Assembly: GCF_025128055.1 (NCBI RefSeq)
Contig: NZ_JAHLYS010000040.1
Location: 1-64,000 of the forward strand
DNA from: Synechococcus sp. CS-1329
Lineage (GTDB): Bacteria > Cyanobacteriota > Cyanobacteriia > PCC-6307 > Cyanobiaceae
Reading direction: 5' to 3'
DNA: 64,000 nucleotides
Notes under the pieces: model-generated
What the model was told of the DNA's origin: nothing
What the model saw: only the letters and a program-made list of their open reading frames with translations
The model's database searches: none
Translations under genes and position numbers: made by a program
In this document: piece by piece, positions 17,565 through 27,096 of the stretch
How the letters are laid out: every line of letters starts with the position of its first letter
How positions within the stretch are numbered: position 1 is the stretch's first letter

Positions 17565-17996
17565 ATGACAGCAACGGCGCTGAGCGGTCAACTTCCCAAG
17601 TCCATCGGCAGCACGGGCGGTCTGCTCAACTCCGCCGAAACCGAGGAGAAGTACGCCATCACCTGGACCAGTGGCAAGGACCAGGTGTTTGAGCTTCCCA
17701 CCGGTGGAGCTGCGGAGATGAACGAGGGCGAAAACATCATGTACTTCTCCCGCAAGGAGCAGTGCCTGGCCCTCGGCACCCAGCTGCGCACCAAGTTCAA
17801 GCCTCGTATCGAGGATTACAAGGTCTACCGCATCTTCCCCGGCGGCGATACCGAGTATCTGCACCCGAAAGATGGTGTTTTCCCCGAGAAAGTGAACGAA
17901 GGCCGTCCGATCGTGGGCCACAACCCCCGCAGCATCGGTCAGAACCCCGACCCTTCCACCCTCAAGTTCTCCGGGCGCAACACCTTCGACTCCTGA
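17565..17996 (+). CDS. psaD: Photosystem I subunit II (PsaD)
   Basis: 143 residues, usual for cyanobacterial PsaD, the stromal subunit that docks ferredoxin and holds PsaC on photosystem I. Typical segments are [60 protein letters not shown] and [17 protein letters not shown]. The ATG at 17565 ([12 protein letters not shown]) matches the family N-terminus; 17 extra upstream codons encode the leader repeat and are rejected. A strong terminator follows. Confidence 0.97.
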   Translation: MTATALSGQLPKSIGSTGGLLNSAETEEKYAITWTSGKDQVFELPTGGAAEMNEGENIMYFSRKEQCLALGTQLRTKFKPRIEDYKVYRIFPGGDTEYLHPKDGVFPEKVNEGRPIVGHNPRSIGQNPDPSTLKFSGRNTFDS

Positions 17997-18084
17997 ATCA
18001 GCTCCCGGGTCTGCCCCGGGAACCGGTCAGGACTCATTTGCGGAACTCCGCTGCAAGGTGTGAGTCCTCCAACCTTTAGAAAGG

Positions 18085-18109
18085 CGGGGCCGGGTGCCCC
18101 GTTTTTTTT
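18085..18109 (+). terminator. Rho-independent terminator after psaD
   Basis: Stem CGGGGC (18085-18090) / GCCCCG (18096-18101) with a five-base loop, followed by eight T residues. It lies 89 bases after psaD and only 18 bases before the trpE start, so it sits in the trpE leader. Confidence 0.88.
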
Positions 18110-18126
18110 GCCTGCCCGTTGCCGTG

Positions 18127-19650
18127 ATGCCCTTCCCCGATCGCGACGCGTTCCTTGCCCAGGCGGCGGACGGCAGCACCTTCATCCCCCTCTGGAAGCG
18201 CTGGCCCGCTGATCTGGAAACCCCCCTCACCACCTGGCTGAAGGTGGGGGCGGCCAGCGACCATGGCGTGCTGCTGGAATCTGTGGAGGGTGGCGAGCGG
18301 CTGGGGCGCTGGAGCTTCGTGGTGACCGACCCGGTCTGGACCCTCACGGTGCGCGGGGAGAACGGCGTGCAGAACTGGCGCGATGGCCGTCAGGCCCAGT
18401 TGAGGGGCAACCCCTTCGAGCTGCTCTCCGCCTGCCTGGCCTCGCTTCGGCCCAGTACCATCCCCGGCCTGCCGCCCCTGGGCCAACTGTTCGGCTTCTG
18501 GGGCTACGAGCTGATCCGCTGGATCGAGCCCAGCGTGCCCGTCCACCCCAGCGACCCCGGCGGCCCGCCTGACGGCTGCTGGATGCTGGCCGACAGCCTG
18601 CTGGTGTTCGATCAGGTGAAACGGCAGATCACGGCCGTGGCCTACGCCGACCTCAGCGGCGACGCCGATCCCCTGCAGGCCTACGACGAGGCCAGTGCGC
18701 GGATCCAGTCGCTGGAAGGACGCATGCACGGCCCTCTGCCAGCCGGCGTCAGCCCCCTGCACTGGGAAGCTGAGCCCACGCAGGAGCTGGACACCCGCAG
18801 CAACCGCAGCCAGGCCGACTTTGAGTCGGCGGTGATGGCCGCCCGGGAGCACATCGCCGCCGGTGACGTCTTCCAGCTGGTGCTCAGCCAGCGGCTCGAA
18901 ACCCGCATCCAGCAGGATCCCTTCGAGCTCTACCGCAGCCTGCGGATGGTGAACCCATCCCCCTACATGGCCTTTTTCAACTTCGGCGGCTGGTACCTGA
19001 TCGGCTCCAGCCCTGAGGTGATGGTCAAGGCCGAGCCGGTGACCGGAGGCATCCGGGCCTCCCTGCGCCCAATCGCCGGCACCCGCCCGCGCGGGGTGGA
19101 TGAGGCCCACGACCTGGCCCTGGAACAGGACCTGCTGTCCGACCCCAAGGAGCGCGCCGAGCACGTGATGCTGGTGGATCTGGGTCGCAACGACCTCGGC
19201 CGGGTCTGCCGGCCGGGCACGGTCGAGGTGACGGAGCTGATGGTGGTGGAGCGCTACTCCCACGTGATGCACATCGTCAGTCAGGTGGAGGGCCTGCTCG
19301 ATCCCGGCCGCGACGTCTGGGACCTGCTCAAGGCCTCCTTCCCTGCAGGTACGGTCAGCGGCGCCCCCAAGATCCGGGCCATGCAACTGATCCATCAGCA
19401 CGAACCAGATGCCCGCGGCCCCTATTCCGGGGTGTACGGGGCGGTGGATCTTGCCGGTGCCCTCAACACCGCCATCACGATCCGCACCATGGTGGTGCTT
19501 CCCGACGGCGAAGGGGGCTGGCGGGTGCAGGTGCAGGCCGGTGCGGGCCTGGTGGCCGATTCACAGCCGGCCGCTGAGTATCAGGAAACACTCAACAAAG
19601 CCCGCGGTCTGCTCAAGGCCCTGGCCTGCCTGCAGGGGAGCGGCACATGA
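18127..19650 (+). CDS. trpE: Anthranilate synthase component I
   Basis: 507 residues. It converts chorismate with ammonia to anthranilate, the first step to tryptophan. N-terminal TrpE domain (FIPLWKRW, tryptophan-inhibition region LLESVEGGERLGRWSF) and C-terminal chorismate-binding domain with GDVFQLVLSQR, MVNPSPYMAF, RPIAGTRPRG, VDLGRNDLGRV and PAGTVSGAPKIRAM. The ATG at 18127 is preferred; an upstream GTG at 18094 falls inside the psaD terminator. The stop overlaps the gshA start by four bases (ATGA). PabB is less likely given the full-length TrpE N-terminal domain. Confidence 0.93.
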   Translation: MPFPDRDAFLAQAADGSTFIPLWKRWPADLETPLTTWLKVGAASDHGVLLESVEGGERLGRWSFVVTDPVWTLTVRGENGVQNWRDGRQAQLRGNPFELLSACLASLRPSTIPGLPPLGQLFGFWGYELIRWIEPSVPVHPSDPGGPPDGCWMLADSLLVFDQVKRQITAVAYADLSGDADPLQAYDEASARIQSLEGRMHGPLPAGVSPLHWEAEPTQELDTRSNRSQADFESAVMAAREHIAAGDVFQLVLSQRLETRIQQDPFELYRSLRMVNPSPYMAFFNFGGWYLIGSSPEVMVKAEPVTGGIRASLRPIAGTRPRGVDEAHDLALEQDLLSDPKERAEHVMLVDLGRNDLGRVCRPGTVEVTELMVVERYSHVMHIVSQVEGLLDPGRDVWDLLKASFPAGTVSGAPKIRAMQLIHQHEPDARGPYSGVYGAVDLAGALNTAITIRTMVVLPDGEGGWRVQVQAGAGLVADSQPAAEYQETLNKARGLLKALACLQGSGT

Positions 19651-20795
19651 GCGATCGTCTGCTGCTCAAGGGCTTTGAGGTGGAATTGTTCACCGGCCGG
19701 GCCGACGGCACCGTGGTGGGGGTGGCGGAGCAAGCCGCAGCCGTGCTCGATGGGTTCGTCACCGAACCGGACCACCGCAACCTGGAGTACATCACTCCGC
19801 CGGATGCCGACTACGCCCGCCAGCTGGAGCTGCTGCTGGAGCCGAGGCGGCGTCTGCGCCGCTGGCTGGGCGAGCGCAGCTTGACCCTGTTGCCGGGCAG
19901 CACCCTCAGCCTGGGGGACAGCCAGCGCTTCGAGCGCTCCGACCCCTCGAACCCGTATCACGGCTACATCGAGACCACCTACGGCACCCGGGTGGTGACC
20001 GCCAGCGTGCACATCAACCTCGGGCTCACCGAGATGGGGGGCCTGTTCGCCGGCTGCCGGCTGTTGCGCTGCGAGGGCGCCCTGCTGCTGGCCCTCAGCG
20101 CCAGTTCACCCTTCCTCGACGGCCTCGCCACCGGCGCCCACTCCCAGCGCTGGCTGCAGTTCCCGCTCACCCCGCCCACGGTGCCGCTGTTTCTCGATCA
20201 TCAGCACTACATCGCCTGGATGGAAGCCCAGCTGGCGGCCGGGTCCATGCGCAATGTCCGCCACCTCTGGACCTCCGTGCGGCCCAACGGAGAGGAGCGG
20301 CCCCACGACCTCAATCGGCTGGAGATCCGGATCTGTGACCTGATCAGCCATCCCCGCCAGCTTCTGGCCGTCACGGTGTTCGCGGAACTGCGCCTGCTGC
20401 AGCTTCTCCAAGACCCCCAGACCCACGATCCCCTGCACGCCAGCCGGCTGGGACCGGATCAGCTGGCCGAGCTGGCCGATCGCAACGACCGCGCCGCCGC
20501 CCGCCACAGCCTCAGGGCCACCCTCTGCGACTGGCGCACGGGGGAGGAGATCGAAGCCGCTGCCTGGATTCAGCGGGAGCTGGAGCAGATGGCGCCGCTC
20601 GCCGCCCAACTGGGCCTCAGCGCCTGGCTGGAGCCGCTCCACAGCATCCTGCGCCAGGGCAATGAGGCGATGCGCTGGCTGGAGCGTCACGACGCCGGAG
20701 TGCCGTTGAGCCAGATCCTGGCCGATGGAGCCACGGCCATGGCGCTGGCTGAAGTGGAACCGGCACCACGCAACACAGCGGCCTCCCACCCTTAG
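19647..20795 (+). CDS. gshA: Glutamate-cysteine ligase, cyanobacterial type
   Basis: 382 residues matching the GCS2-like family used by cyanobacteria for the first step of glutathione synthesis. Features include KGFEVELF at the start, [20 protein letters not shown], the ASVHINLG substrate motif, [21 protein letters not shown] and MRWLERHD near the end. It overlaps trpE by four bases and ends two bases before the ppc start, forming a trpE-gshA-ppc run. Glutathione supports redox balance in a photosynthetic cell. Confidence 0.93.
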   Translation: MSDRLLLKGFEVELFTGRADGTVVGVAEQAAAVLDGFVTEPDHRNLEYITPPDADYARQLELLLEPRRRLRRWLGERSLTLLPGSTLSLGDSQRFERSDPSNPYHGYIETTYGTRVVTASVHINLGLTEMGGLFAGCRLLRCEGALLLALSASSPFLDGLATGAHSQRWLQFPLTPPTVPLFLDHQHYIAWMEAQLAAGSMRNVRHLWTSVRPNGEERPHDLNRLEIRICDLISHPRQLLAVTVFAELRLLQLLQDPQTHDPLHASRLGPDQLAELADRNDRAAARHSLRATLCDWRTGEEIEAAAWIQRELEQMAPLAAQLGLSAWLEPLHSILRQGNEAMRWLERHDAGVPLSQILADGATAMALAEVEPAPRNTAASHP

Positions 20796-20797
20796 GG

Positions 20798-23700
20798 ATG
20801 ATCATGGAGCCTTCCTCGCCTGCGCCGGCCCCCATGCGGCAGCCCCTGCCCGCCCCATCCGCCGTTCTGGCCCAGGCCCCCCAGGCAGTTCCCACGGCTC
20901 CAGCCCCCCGGGTCACCCGGCTGCTCGGAGAGCGCCTGGAGCTGGTGGAGGATCTCTGGCAAACAGTGCTGCGCAGCGAGTGTCCGCCCGATCAGGCCGA
21001 ACGGCTGCTGAAACTCAAGCGGCTGAGCGACCCCGCTGAAGCGGCCGACGGCACCGTCGATACCACGGCGGCCCTCGTGCAGCTGATTCGCGAGATGGAC
21101 CTCTCGGAAGCGATCGCCGCAGCCCGCGCCTTCTCGCTCTATTTCCAGCTGGTGAACATCCTCGAGCAGCACATCGAGGAAGACAGCTACCTGGCCAGCC
21201 TGCAGGAAACCACCATTCCCTCCAGCCCCGATCCCTTCGCCCCACCGCTGGCCAGCCAGACCGATCCGGCCACCTTCCGGGAGCTGTTCACCCGCCTGCG
21301 CGGGCTGAATGTGCCCCCCGCCCAGATCGAGAACCTGCTGCGGGAACTCGACATCCGCCTGGTGTTCACGGCCCACCCCACCGAGATCGTGCGCCACACC
21401 GTGCGCCACAAGCAGCGGCGGGTGGCGGCCCTGATCCAACGCCTGCAGCAGGACAGCCCCAGTGAGCTGCAGGACGAGCGCAGCCTGCGGCTGCAGCTGG
21501 AGGAGGAGATCCGGCTGTGGTGGCGCACCGACGAGCTGCACCAGTTCAAGCCCTCGGTGCTGGATGAAGTGGACTACGCCCTCCACTACTTCCAGCAGGT
21601 GCTCTTCGACGCGATGCCGCTGCTGCGCCAGCGCATCATCAATGCCCTCGCCGGCAGCTACCCGGATGTGGAGCCCCCCCGTGATGCCTTCTGCACCTTC
21701 GGCTCCTGGGTGGGCTCCGACCGCGATGGCAATCCTTCCGTCACCCCCGACATCACCTGGCGCACCGCCTGTTATCAGCGTCAGCTGATGATCGAGCGCT
21801 ACATCACGGCGGTATCGAGCCTGCGCGACCAGCTCAGCATCTCGATGCAGTGGTCCCAGGTGAGCGCACCGCTGCTGGAATCGCTGGAGATGGACCGGCT
21901 GCGCTTCCCGGAGATCTATGAGGAGCGCGCCGCCCGCTATCGGCTCGAGCCCTACCGCCTCAAGCTCAGCTACATCGTCGAACGGTTGCGCCTCACCCAC
22001 CAGCGCAATCAGCAACTGGCTGAAGCCGGCTGGGAATCTCCCTGCGACAACGCCGGTCCGTCGGTGCTGAGCACAGGCACCGGGCCGATGGCGGCGGCGC
22101 CGCCCGAACTGCACTACGGCTCGGTGAATGAGCTGCGTCAGGACCTGGAACTGCTGCGCGACAGCCTCGAGACCACCGGCCTCAGCTGTGAGCCGCTGCA
22201 GACACTGCTCAGTCAGGTGCACATCTTCGCCTTCTGCCTGGCCAGCCTCGACATCCGTCAGGAGAGCACCCGCCACAGCGATGCCCTCGATGAACTGAGT
22301 CGCTACCTGCAACTGCCCATTCCCTACGGCGAGATGGAGGAGGAGCAGCGGGTGGAGTGGCTGCTGCAGGAACTGCAGACCCGACGGCCGCTGCTGCCAC
22401 CCGCGGCCCGCTGGAGCCCGGCCACCGACGAGACCTTCGCGGTGTTCCGCATGCTGCAGCGGCTGCAGCAGGAATTCGGCCCCCGCATCTGCCGCAGCTA
22501 CATCATCTCGATGGCCCACACGGTCTCCGACCTGCTGGAGGTGCTGCTGCTGGCCAAAGAAGCCGGCCTGGTGGATCCCAAAGCGGTGCAGACCCAGTTG
22601 CTGGTGGTGCCCCTGTTTGAAACGGTGGAGGATCTGCAGCGGGCGCCGGCGGTGATGCAGCGCCTGTTCTCGGAGCCCTTCTACCGGACCCTGCTGGCCA
22701 GCAGCGCCGAAGCAGACAAGCCCCTGCAGGAGGTGATGCTCGGCTACTCCGACAGCAACAAGGATTCGGGTTTCCTCTCCAGCAACTGGGAAATCCACAA
22801 GGCCCAGATCGCCCTGCAGCGACTGGCCAGCGAGCACGATGTGGCGCTGTGCATCTTCCACGGCCGGGGCGGCTCGGTGGGACGGGGTGGCGGGCCGGCC
22901 TACCAGGCGATCCTGGCCCAGCCCAGCGGCACCCTCAACGGCCGCATCAAGATCACCGAGCAGGGGGAGGTGCTGGCCTCCAAATACTCCCTGCCGGAGC
23001 TGGCGCTCTACAACCTCGAAACGGTGACCACCGCCGTGCTGCAGAACAGCCTGGTGAGCACCAACGTCGATGACACCCCCACCTGGAACGAACTGATGGG
23101 CCGGCTGGCGGCTCGCTCCCGGGTGCACTACCGGCGCCTGGTGCATGAAAACCCCGACCTGGTGGCCTTCTTCCAGCAGGTCACGCCGATCGAGGAGATC
23201 AGCAAGCTGCAGATCTCCAGTCGCCCCGCCCGCCGCAAGAGTGGAGCCAAGGATCTCTCCAGCCTGCGGGCGATTCCCTGGGTGTTCGGTTGGACCCAGA
23301 GCCGCTTCCTGCTGCCCAGCTGGTTCGGTGTGGGGGCAGCCCTGCAGGAGGACCTCGACGACGATCCCGGCCAGCTGGAGTTGATGCGGCTGCTGTATCA
23401 GCGCTGGCCCTTCTTCCGGATGCTGATCTCCAAGGTGGAGATGACCCTCTCGAAAGTGGACCTCGACCTGGCCCACCACTACGTCCAGGCCCTGGGTCGC
23501 CCCACCCACCGCGAGGCCTTCGAGCAGATCTTCCAGGTGATCGCGGCCGAATTCGAGCTCACCCGTGATCTGGTGCTGAAGATCTCCGGTCACGGCCGCC
23601 TGCTGGATGGCGATCCGGCCCTGCAGCTCTCGGTCGATCTGCGCAATCAGACGATCGTTCCCCTGGGCTACCTGCAGGTGGCCCTGCTGCGGCGTCTGCG

Positions 23701-23842
23701 CGACCAGAACCGGCAGCCGCCGATGAGCGAAGCCAGCAGCGGTGATGGCCAGGATGGCCGCACCTACAGCCGCAGCGAACTGCTGCGCGGCGCCCTGCTC
23801 ACCATCAACGGCATCGCTGCGGGCATGCGCAACACCGGTTGA
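20798..23842 (+). CDS. ppc: Phosphoenolpyruvate carboxylase
   Basis: 1014 residues. It carboxylates PEP to oxaloacetate, feeding amino acid synthesis and a partial TCA cycle. Signature motifs are [14 protein letters not shown] (active-site His), [31 protein letters not shown] and [14 protein letters not shown], and the C-terminus is [10 protein letters not shown]. The first 45 residues are a Pro/Ala-rich extension. An ATG six bases downstream is an alternative start. It begins two bases after gshA. A long open frame on the opposite strand is a GC-codon artefact. Confidence 0.97.
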   Translation: MIMEPSSPAPAPMRQPLPAPSAVLAQAPQAVPTAPAPRVTRLLGERLELVEDLWQTVLRSECPPDQAERLLKLKRLSDPAEAADGTVDTTAALVQLIREMDLSEAIAAARAFSLYFQLVNILEQHIEEDSYLASLQETTIPSSPDPFAPPLASQTDPATFRELFTRLRGLNVPPAQIENLLRELDIRLVFTAHPTEIVRHTVRHKQRRVAALIQRLQQDSPSELQDERSLRLQLEEEIRLWWRTDELHQFKPSVLDEVDYALHYFQQVLFDAMPLLRQRIINALAGSYPDVEPPRDAFCTFGSWVGSDRDGNPSVTPDITWRTACYQRQLMIERYITAVSSLRDQLSISMQWSQVSAPLLESLEMDRLRFPEIYEERAARYRLEPYRLKLSYIVERLRLTHQRNQQLAEAGWESPCDNAGPSVLSTGTGPMAAAPPELHYGSVNELRQDLELLRDSLETTGLSCEPLQTLLSQVHIFAFCLASLDIRQESTRHSDALDELSRYLQLPIPYGEMEEEQRVEWLLQELQTRRPLLPPAARWSPATDETFAVFRMLQRLQQEFGPRICRSYIISMAHTVSDLLEVLLLAKEAGLVDPKAVQTQLLVVPLFETVEDLQRAPAVMQRLFSEPFYRTLLASSAEADKPLQEVMLGYSDSNKDSGFLSSNWEIHKAQIALQRLASEHDVALCIFHGRGGSVGRGGGPAYQAILAQPSGTLNGRIKITEQGEVLASKYSLPELALYNLETVTTAVLQNSLVSTNVDDTPTWNELMGRLAARSRVHYRRLVHENPDLVAFFQQVTPIEEISKLQISSRPARRKSGAKDLSSLRAIPWVFGWTQSRFLLPSWFGVGAALQEDLDDDPGQLELMRLLYQRWPFFRMLISKVEMTLSKVDLDLAHHYVQALGRPTHREAFEQIFQVIAAEFELTRDLVLKISGHGRLLDGDPALQLSVDLRNQTIVPLGYLQVALLRRLRDQNRQPPMSEASSGDGQDGRTYSRSELLRGALLTINGIAAGMRNTG

Positions 23843-23849
23843 GCTGCGC

Positions 23850-24383
23850 TTGATTCCCTTCCGTAACCACCCACCCACCCCGCGCCTGCCCGAGGGCTAC
23901 CGCACCGAGACGGAGCCCCCCGAGCCGGAGGAGCTGAACGGCTTGCTGATGGCCTGCGGCGAGGCGAGACGGGATGAACGGCGCCTGGCCCTGGTGCTGG
24001 AGCGCAGTGCCTGGCAGCTGTGTGTGCGCGATTCGCACGGGCGCCTGGTGGGCTTCGTGCGGGCCACCAGCGACCAGGCCCTCAACGCCAACCTCTGGGA
24101 TCTCTCCGCCTGGCCGCGGGAGCCTCAGCAGGCCACCGTGCTGGCGGTGCTGGTGCATGGCGCCCTCACTCGCCTGCGCCGCGAGCTGAGTGGCTGCAGT
24201 ATTTCTGTGGCAGCGCCGCCGGAAGCCCTTTCAGCTCTTCAGCAGCACGGCTTCCTGGTGGACCCCGGTGGCATCCGTGCCATGGGGCTGGTGCTCAGCA
24301 GCCGTGAGGAACACCAGCCGGAGGAGCCGAATGAAGCGAGCATGGAGGGACTCGAACCCCCGACATTCAGAACCGGAATCTGA
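23850..24383 (+). CDS. GNAT-family N-acetyltransferase
   Basis: 177 residues from a TTG seven bases after ppc. The GNAT core shows in CVRDSHGRLVGFVRATSD (strands 2-4), LWDLSAW and ATVLAVLVHGALTRLRRE (the acetyl-CoA loop region, with a poor match to QxxGxG/A), then CSISVAAPPEALSALQQHGF. The substrate is unknown. The last 47 bases, including the TGA stop, lie inside the antisense tRNA-Arg gene, so the C-terminal 15 residues (SMEGLEPPTFRTGI) are encoded by tRNA complement and are unlikely to be conserved. Confidence 0.75.
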   Translation: MIPFRNHPPTPRLPEGYRTETEPPEPEELNGLLMACGEARRDERRLALVLERSAWQLCVRDSHGRLVGFVRATSDQALNANLWDLSAWPREPQQATVLAVLVHGALTRLRRELSGCSISVAAPPEALSALQQHGFLVDPGGIRAMGLVLSSREEHQPEEPNEASMEGLEPPTFRTGI

Positions 24384-24410
24384 CGCTCTATCCAACTGAG
24401 CTACATGCCC
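24337..24410 (-). tRNA. tRNA-Arg (CCG)
   Basis: On the minus strand GGGCATG (24410-24404) pairs with CATGCTC (24344-24338), allowing one G-U pair, with discriminator G. D-arm AGCTCAGTTGGATAGAGC, anticodon stem TCAGA/TCTGA around TTCCGGT (anticodon CCG) and T-loop TTCGAGT are present. It is 74 bases without encoded CCA. It overlaps the end of the GNAT gene on the other strand. Confidence 0.95.
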
Positions 24411-24476
24411 GAGCGGGGAGGTCATCCCTGTCCCGGTGGTCGTAGCTTACCCGCACGTCGCTCCTGACCCATTCGG

Positions 24477-25640
24477 CTGCATCGCCTGGAGCTGCTCGAT
24501 TTTCGCAACTACGCCCAGCTCTCGCTCGAGCTTGCTGAGCCGCGTCTGCTGGTGATCGGCGCCAATGGAGAGGGCAAGTCCAACCTGCTGGAGGCCGTGC
24601 AACTGCTCGGCAGCTTGCGCTCTCACCGCAGCAGCCACGACCGCGATCTGATCCGCCATGGCCAGAGCCGTGCGCTGGTGCGCGGCTGGTGCAGCGACAG
24701 CGCCTCCCCTGAGGCAGAGGGGCCGGCTGCGCTGCTCGATCAGCTGGAGCTCGACCTGGAGGTGAGGCGTCAGGGGGGGCGCCAGGCCCGCCGCAATGGT
24801 CGGACCCTGGAGCGCCAGCTCGATCTGGTGGGACCGCTGCGCTGCGTGGGCTTCAGCGCCCTCGATCTGGAGCTGGTGCGGGGAGAGCCTGCCCTGCGGC
24901 GTCAGTGGCTCGATCGGGTGGTGCTGCAGCTGGAGCCGGTGTACGGGGAGTTGCTGGCACGCTATGGCCGCCTGCTGCGTCAACGCAGCCAGCTGCTGCG
25001 CCGGAGCCTCAGCCAGGGGGAACAGCAGCTGCACTCCCTCCTTGATGCCTTTGATCTGCAGATGGCCCTGATCGGCACACGCCTGCACCGCCGCCGCCGC
25101 CGCGCCCTGGCCCGGCTGCAACCGCTGGCCGCCGCCTGGCAGGAGCGGCTCAGCGGCGGCCGTGAGCAGCTGGAGTTGCGCTATCAGGCCGGCAGCCAGC
25201 TGGAGGGGGAGGAAGCGGAGGCCCCCTGGCGGGAGGGGCTGCTGGAGCAATTGCGCCGTCAGCGCCCGGAGGAGCGCCGGTTGGGGACCTGCCAGGTGGG
25301 CCCCCAGCGCGATGAGGTGGCCCTGCTGCTGGGGGAGGAGCCGGCTCGCCGCTTCGGCTCCGCCGGCCAGCAGCGCACCCTGGTGCTGGCCCTGAAACTG
25401 GCGGAACTGGAGCTGGTGCAACAACTCTGGGGTGAGCCGCCGCTCCTGCTGCTCGATGACGTCCTGGCGGAACTCGACCCCAGGCGGCAGGAGCTGCTGC
25501 TGGAGGTGGTGGGCACGGGGCACCAGTGCCTGGTGAGCGCCACCCATCTGACCTCGCTCAGCGCCACCTGGCAGGGCGGCGACTCCCAGGTGGTGCGGAT
25601 CTGTGGGGGGCAGCTGGTGGATTCGGACCCGTTTCCGTAG
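24477..25640 (+). CDS. recF: DNA replication/repair protein RecF
   Basis: About 387 residues. RecF loads RecA at gaps with RecO and RecR. It has the N-terminal [16 protein letters not shown], Walker [11 protein letters not shown], the [21 protein letters not shown] segment, ABC signature-like [12 protein letters not shown] and Walker [16 protein letters not shown]. The start is unclear: an in-frame TGA lies at 24465, and before the conserved N-terminus only ATT (24471) or CTG (24477) is available. The first normal codon, GTG 24552, would remove the first beta strands. CTG 24477 is chosen by homology. Confidence 0.9.
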   Translation: MHRLELLDFRNYAQLSLELAEPRLLVIGANGEGKSNLLEAVQLLGSLRSHRSSHDRDLIRHGQSRALVRGWCSDSASPEAEGPAALLDQLELDLEVRRQGGRQARRNGRTLERQLDLVGPLRCVGFSALDLELVRGEPALRRQWLDRVVLQLEPVYGELLARYGRLLRQRSQLLRRSLSQGEQQLHSLLDAFDLQMALIGTRLHRRRRRALARLQPLAAAWQERLSGGREQLELRYQAGSQLEGEEAEAPWREGLLEQLRRQRPEERRLGTCQVGPQRDEVALLLGEEPARRFGSAGQQRTLVLALKLAELELVQQLWGEPPLLLLDDVLAELDPRRQELLLEVVGTGHQCLVSATHLTSLSATWQGGDSQVVRICGGQLVDSDPFP

Positions 25641-25687
25641 GGAACGTGAAGGGATGCGTAGAGTGCAGCCTTGTGTGGCCGCATTCG

Positions 25688-26170
25688 ATGACCCAGACCC
25701 TGCCCTGCCTCCACCCCAACCCGGGATGGAGTGGAGCTCAAAGCCCCCAAAGCCTTCCGAGCGAGCCCCCCACAACCAATGACATGGTGGGGAAACATTG
25801 CATCCTCGAGCTTTACAACTGCGATTCCAAGAAGCTCGACGACGAAGCCTTTCTCAGGGACGCCATCACGATTGCAGCGAAACGTGCCGGCGCCACCCTC
25901 CTCAATCTGATCACCCACCGCTTTGAACCGCAGGGGGTCACGGGTCTGGCTCTGTTGGCTGAATCCCACATCTCGATCCACACCTGGCCCGAGTCGGGCT
26001 ACGCGGCGGTGGATGTGTTCACCTGCGGCGACCACACCATGCCCGAGCGGGCCTGCCAGGTGCTGGCCGATGAGCTGGAGGCCTCCAGCCGCAACCTCAA
26101 GAGTTTCCGCCGAGAAACTCCTGATTCGATCAGCGAACAGATCAGGGAACCGCTCGGTCTGGCTGCCTGA
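25688..26170 (+). CDS. speD: S-adenosylmethionine decarboxylase proenzyme
   Basis: 160 residues from ATG 25688. The conserved core starts at an internal ATG, 25784 ([14 protein letters not shown]), which would give 128 residues, the usual bacterial size; the 32-residue Pro-rich extension is uncertain. The self-processing site is seen in [16 protein letters not shown], where the Ser of ESHIS becomes the pyruvoyl group, followed by [15 protein letters not shown]. It makes decarboxylated AdoMet for spermidine synthesis. Its 3' end overlaps the convergent larE gene by 29 bases. Confidence 0.93.
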   Translation: MTQTLPCLHPNPGWSGAQSPQSLPSEPPTTNDMVGKHCILELYNCDSKKLDDEAFLRDAITIAAKRAGATLLNLITHRFEPQGVTGLALLAESHISIHTWPESGYAAVDVFTCGDHTMPERACQVLADELEASSRNLKSFRRETPDSISEQIREPLGLAA

Positions 26171-27050
26171 GCCCGGGAGAAGCCAGTGGCCCCGGCGCTG
26201 CTGGCTTCAGGTTCGCCTCTCGGTTGAGCTTGCCGCTGATCAATCCCTCCAGATCGAGGCTGACGGCCGCGAATCCAAGGGATCGGAAGGCCTCCACCAG
26301 TTCCTGGCGCGGCAACCAGCTGAACAGGTCGTCGAGTTGGTCGGAAGGAACCTCCACACGGGCGGTCGCCCCCTGGCAGCGCACCCGCAGCTGCTTCACT
26401 CCGCGCTGGCGCAGCCAGTCTTCGGCGGCGGCCACCCGCTGCAAACGAGAGGCCGTGACCGGCTCGCCGTAGGGAAACCGCGACGCCAGGCAGGGCTGGG
26501 CCGGCTTGTCCCACCAGGGAAAGCCCAGGGCTCTGGAAATCTGGCGCACGGCCGCCTTATCGAGGCCATGCTCCGCCAGAGGCGAGCGCACGCCCCGCTC
26601 GCGGGCGGCCCGAATGCCTGGGCGATGGTCGCCGAGGTCGTCCTGGTTCACCCCATCGAGCACCTGAATCATGCCGCCCGTAAGCGAGGCCAGCAGGCCA
26701 TGCAGTTCCCGCTTGCAGGCGTAGCAACGGTCGGTGGGATTGCTGCTGTAGGCGGGATCCTCCAGTTCGCGGGTGGCCACTTCCCGGTGCCGGATCCCCA
26801 TCCAGGCCGCCTGGGAACGCGCTTCCTGCAGCAGGTGGGGAGCCAGGGCCGGCGACACTCCGGTGACCGCTTCGGCATCGGTGCCCAGTTGTTCGGCGGC
26901 GATGGCCGCCACCAGGGCACTGTCGACACCACCGGAGTAGGCCACCAGCGCGGCATCCAGCCCCCTGACGCTCTGGCGCAGCTGACCGAGGGCCTGCTCC
27001 AGCGGCGGCGGCAGGAATTCCACCAGCGGATGGAGGGCCGGGGAGAGCAT
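26142..27050 (-). CDS. larE: ATP-dependent sacrificial sulfur transferase LarE-like
   Basis: 302 residues from ATG 27050. A PP-loop ATPase motif SGGVDS lies at 39-44. [14 protein letters not shown] carries Cys-109 and Cys-112, and [13 protein letters not shown] carries Cys-187. LarE supplies sulfur for the nickel-pincer cofactor of lactate racemase. The three cysteines resemble the cluster-binding LarE type rather than the single-cysteine type, which is inference. No larB, larC or racemase gene is seen here. The gene converges on speD with a 29-base overlap and is divergent from cobO (46-base gap). Confidence 0.85.
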   Translation of the reverse strand: MLSPALHPLVEFLPPPLEQALGQLRQSVRGLDAALVAYSGGVDSALVAAIAAEQLGTDAEAVTGVSPALAPHLLQEARSQAAWMGIRHREVATRELEDPAYSSNPTDRCYACKRELHGLLASLTGGMIQVLDGVNQDDLGDHRPGIRAARERGVRSPLAEHGLDKAAVRQISRALGFPWWDKPAQPCLASRFPYGEPVTASRLQRVAAAEDWLRQRGVKQLRVRCQGATARVEVPSDQLDDLFSWLPRQELVEAFRSLGFAAVSLDLEGLISGKLNREANLKPAAPGPLASPGLRQPDRAVP

Positions 27051-27096
27051 GGCCTCGGGCAACAGTCGTTAGGATCCAACCGTAGAAGGCCAGGCC

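Noticed and set aside
20792-23878. A 1028-codon open frame on the minus strand opposite ppc
   Set aside because: It mirrors ppc exactly, its translation is low-complexity (Gln, His, Gly, Leu) and no motif appears. GC-rich third positions suppress stops on the complement; ppc itself has all active-site motifs.
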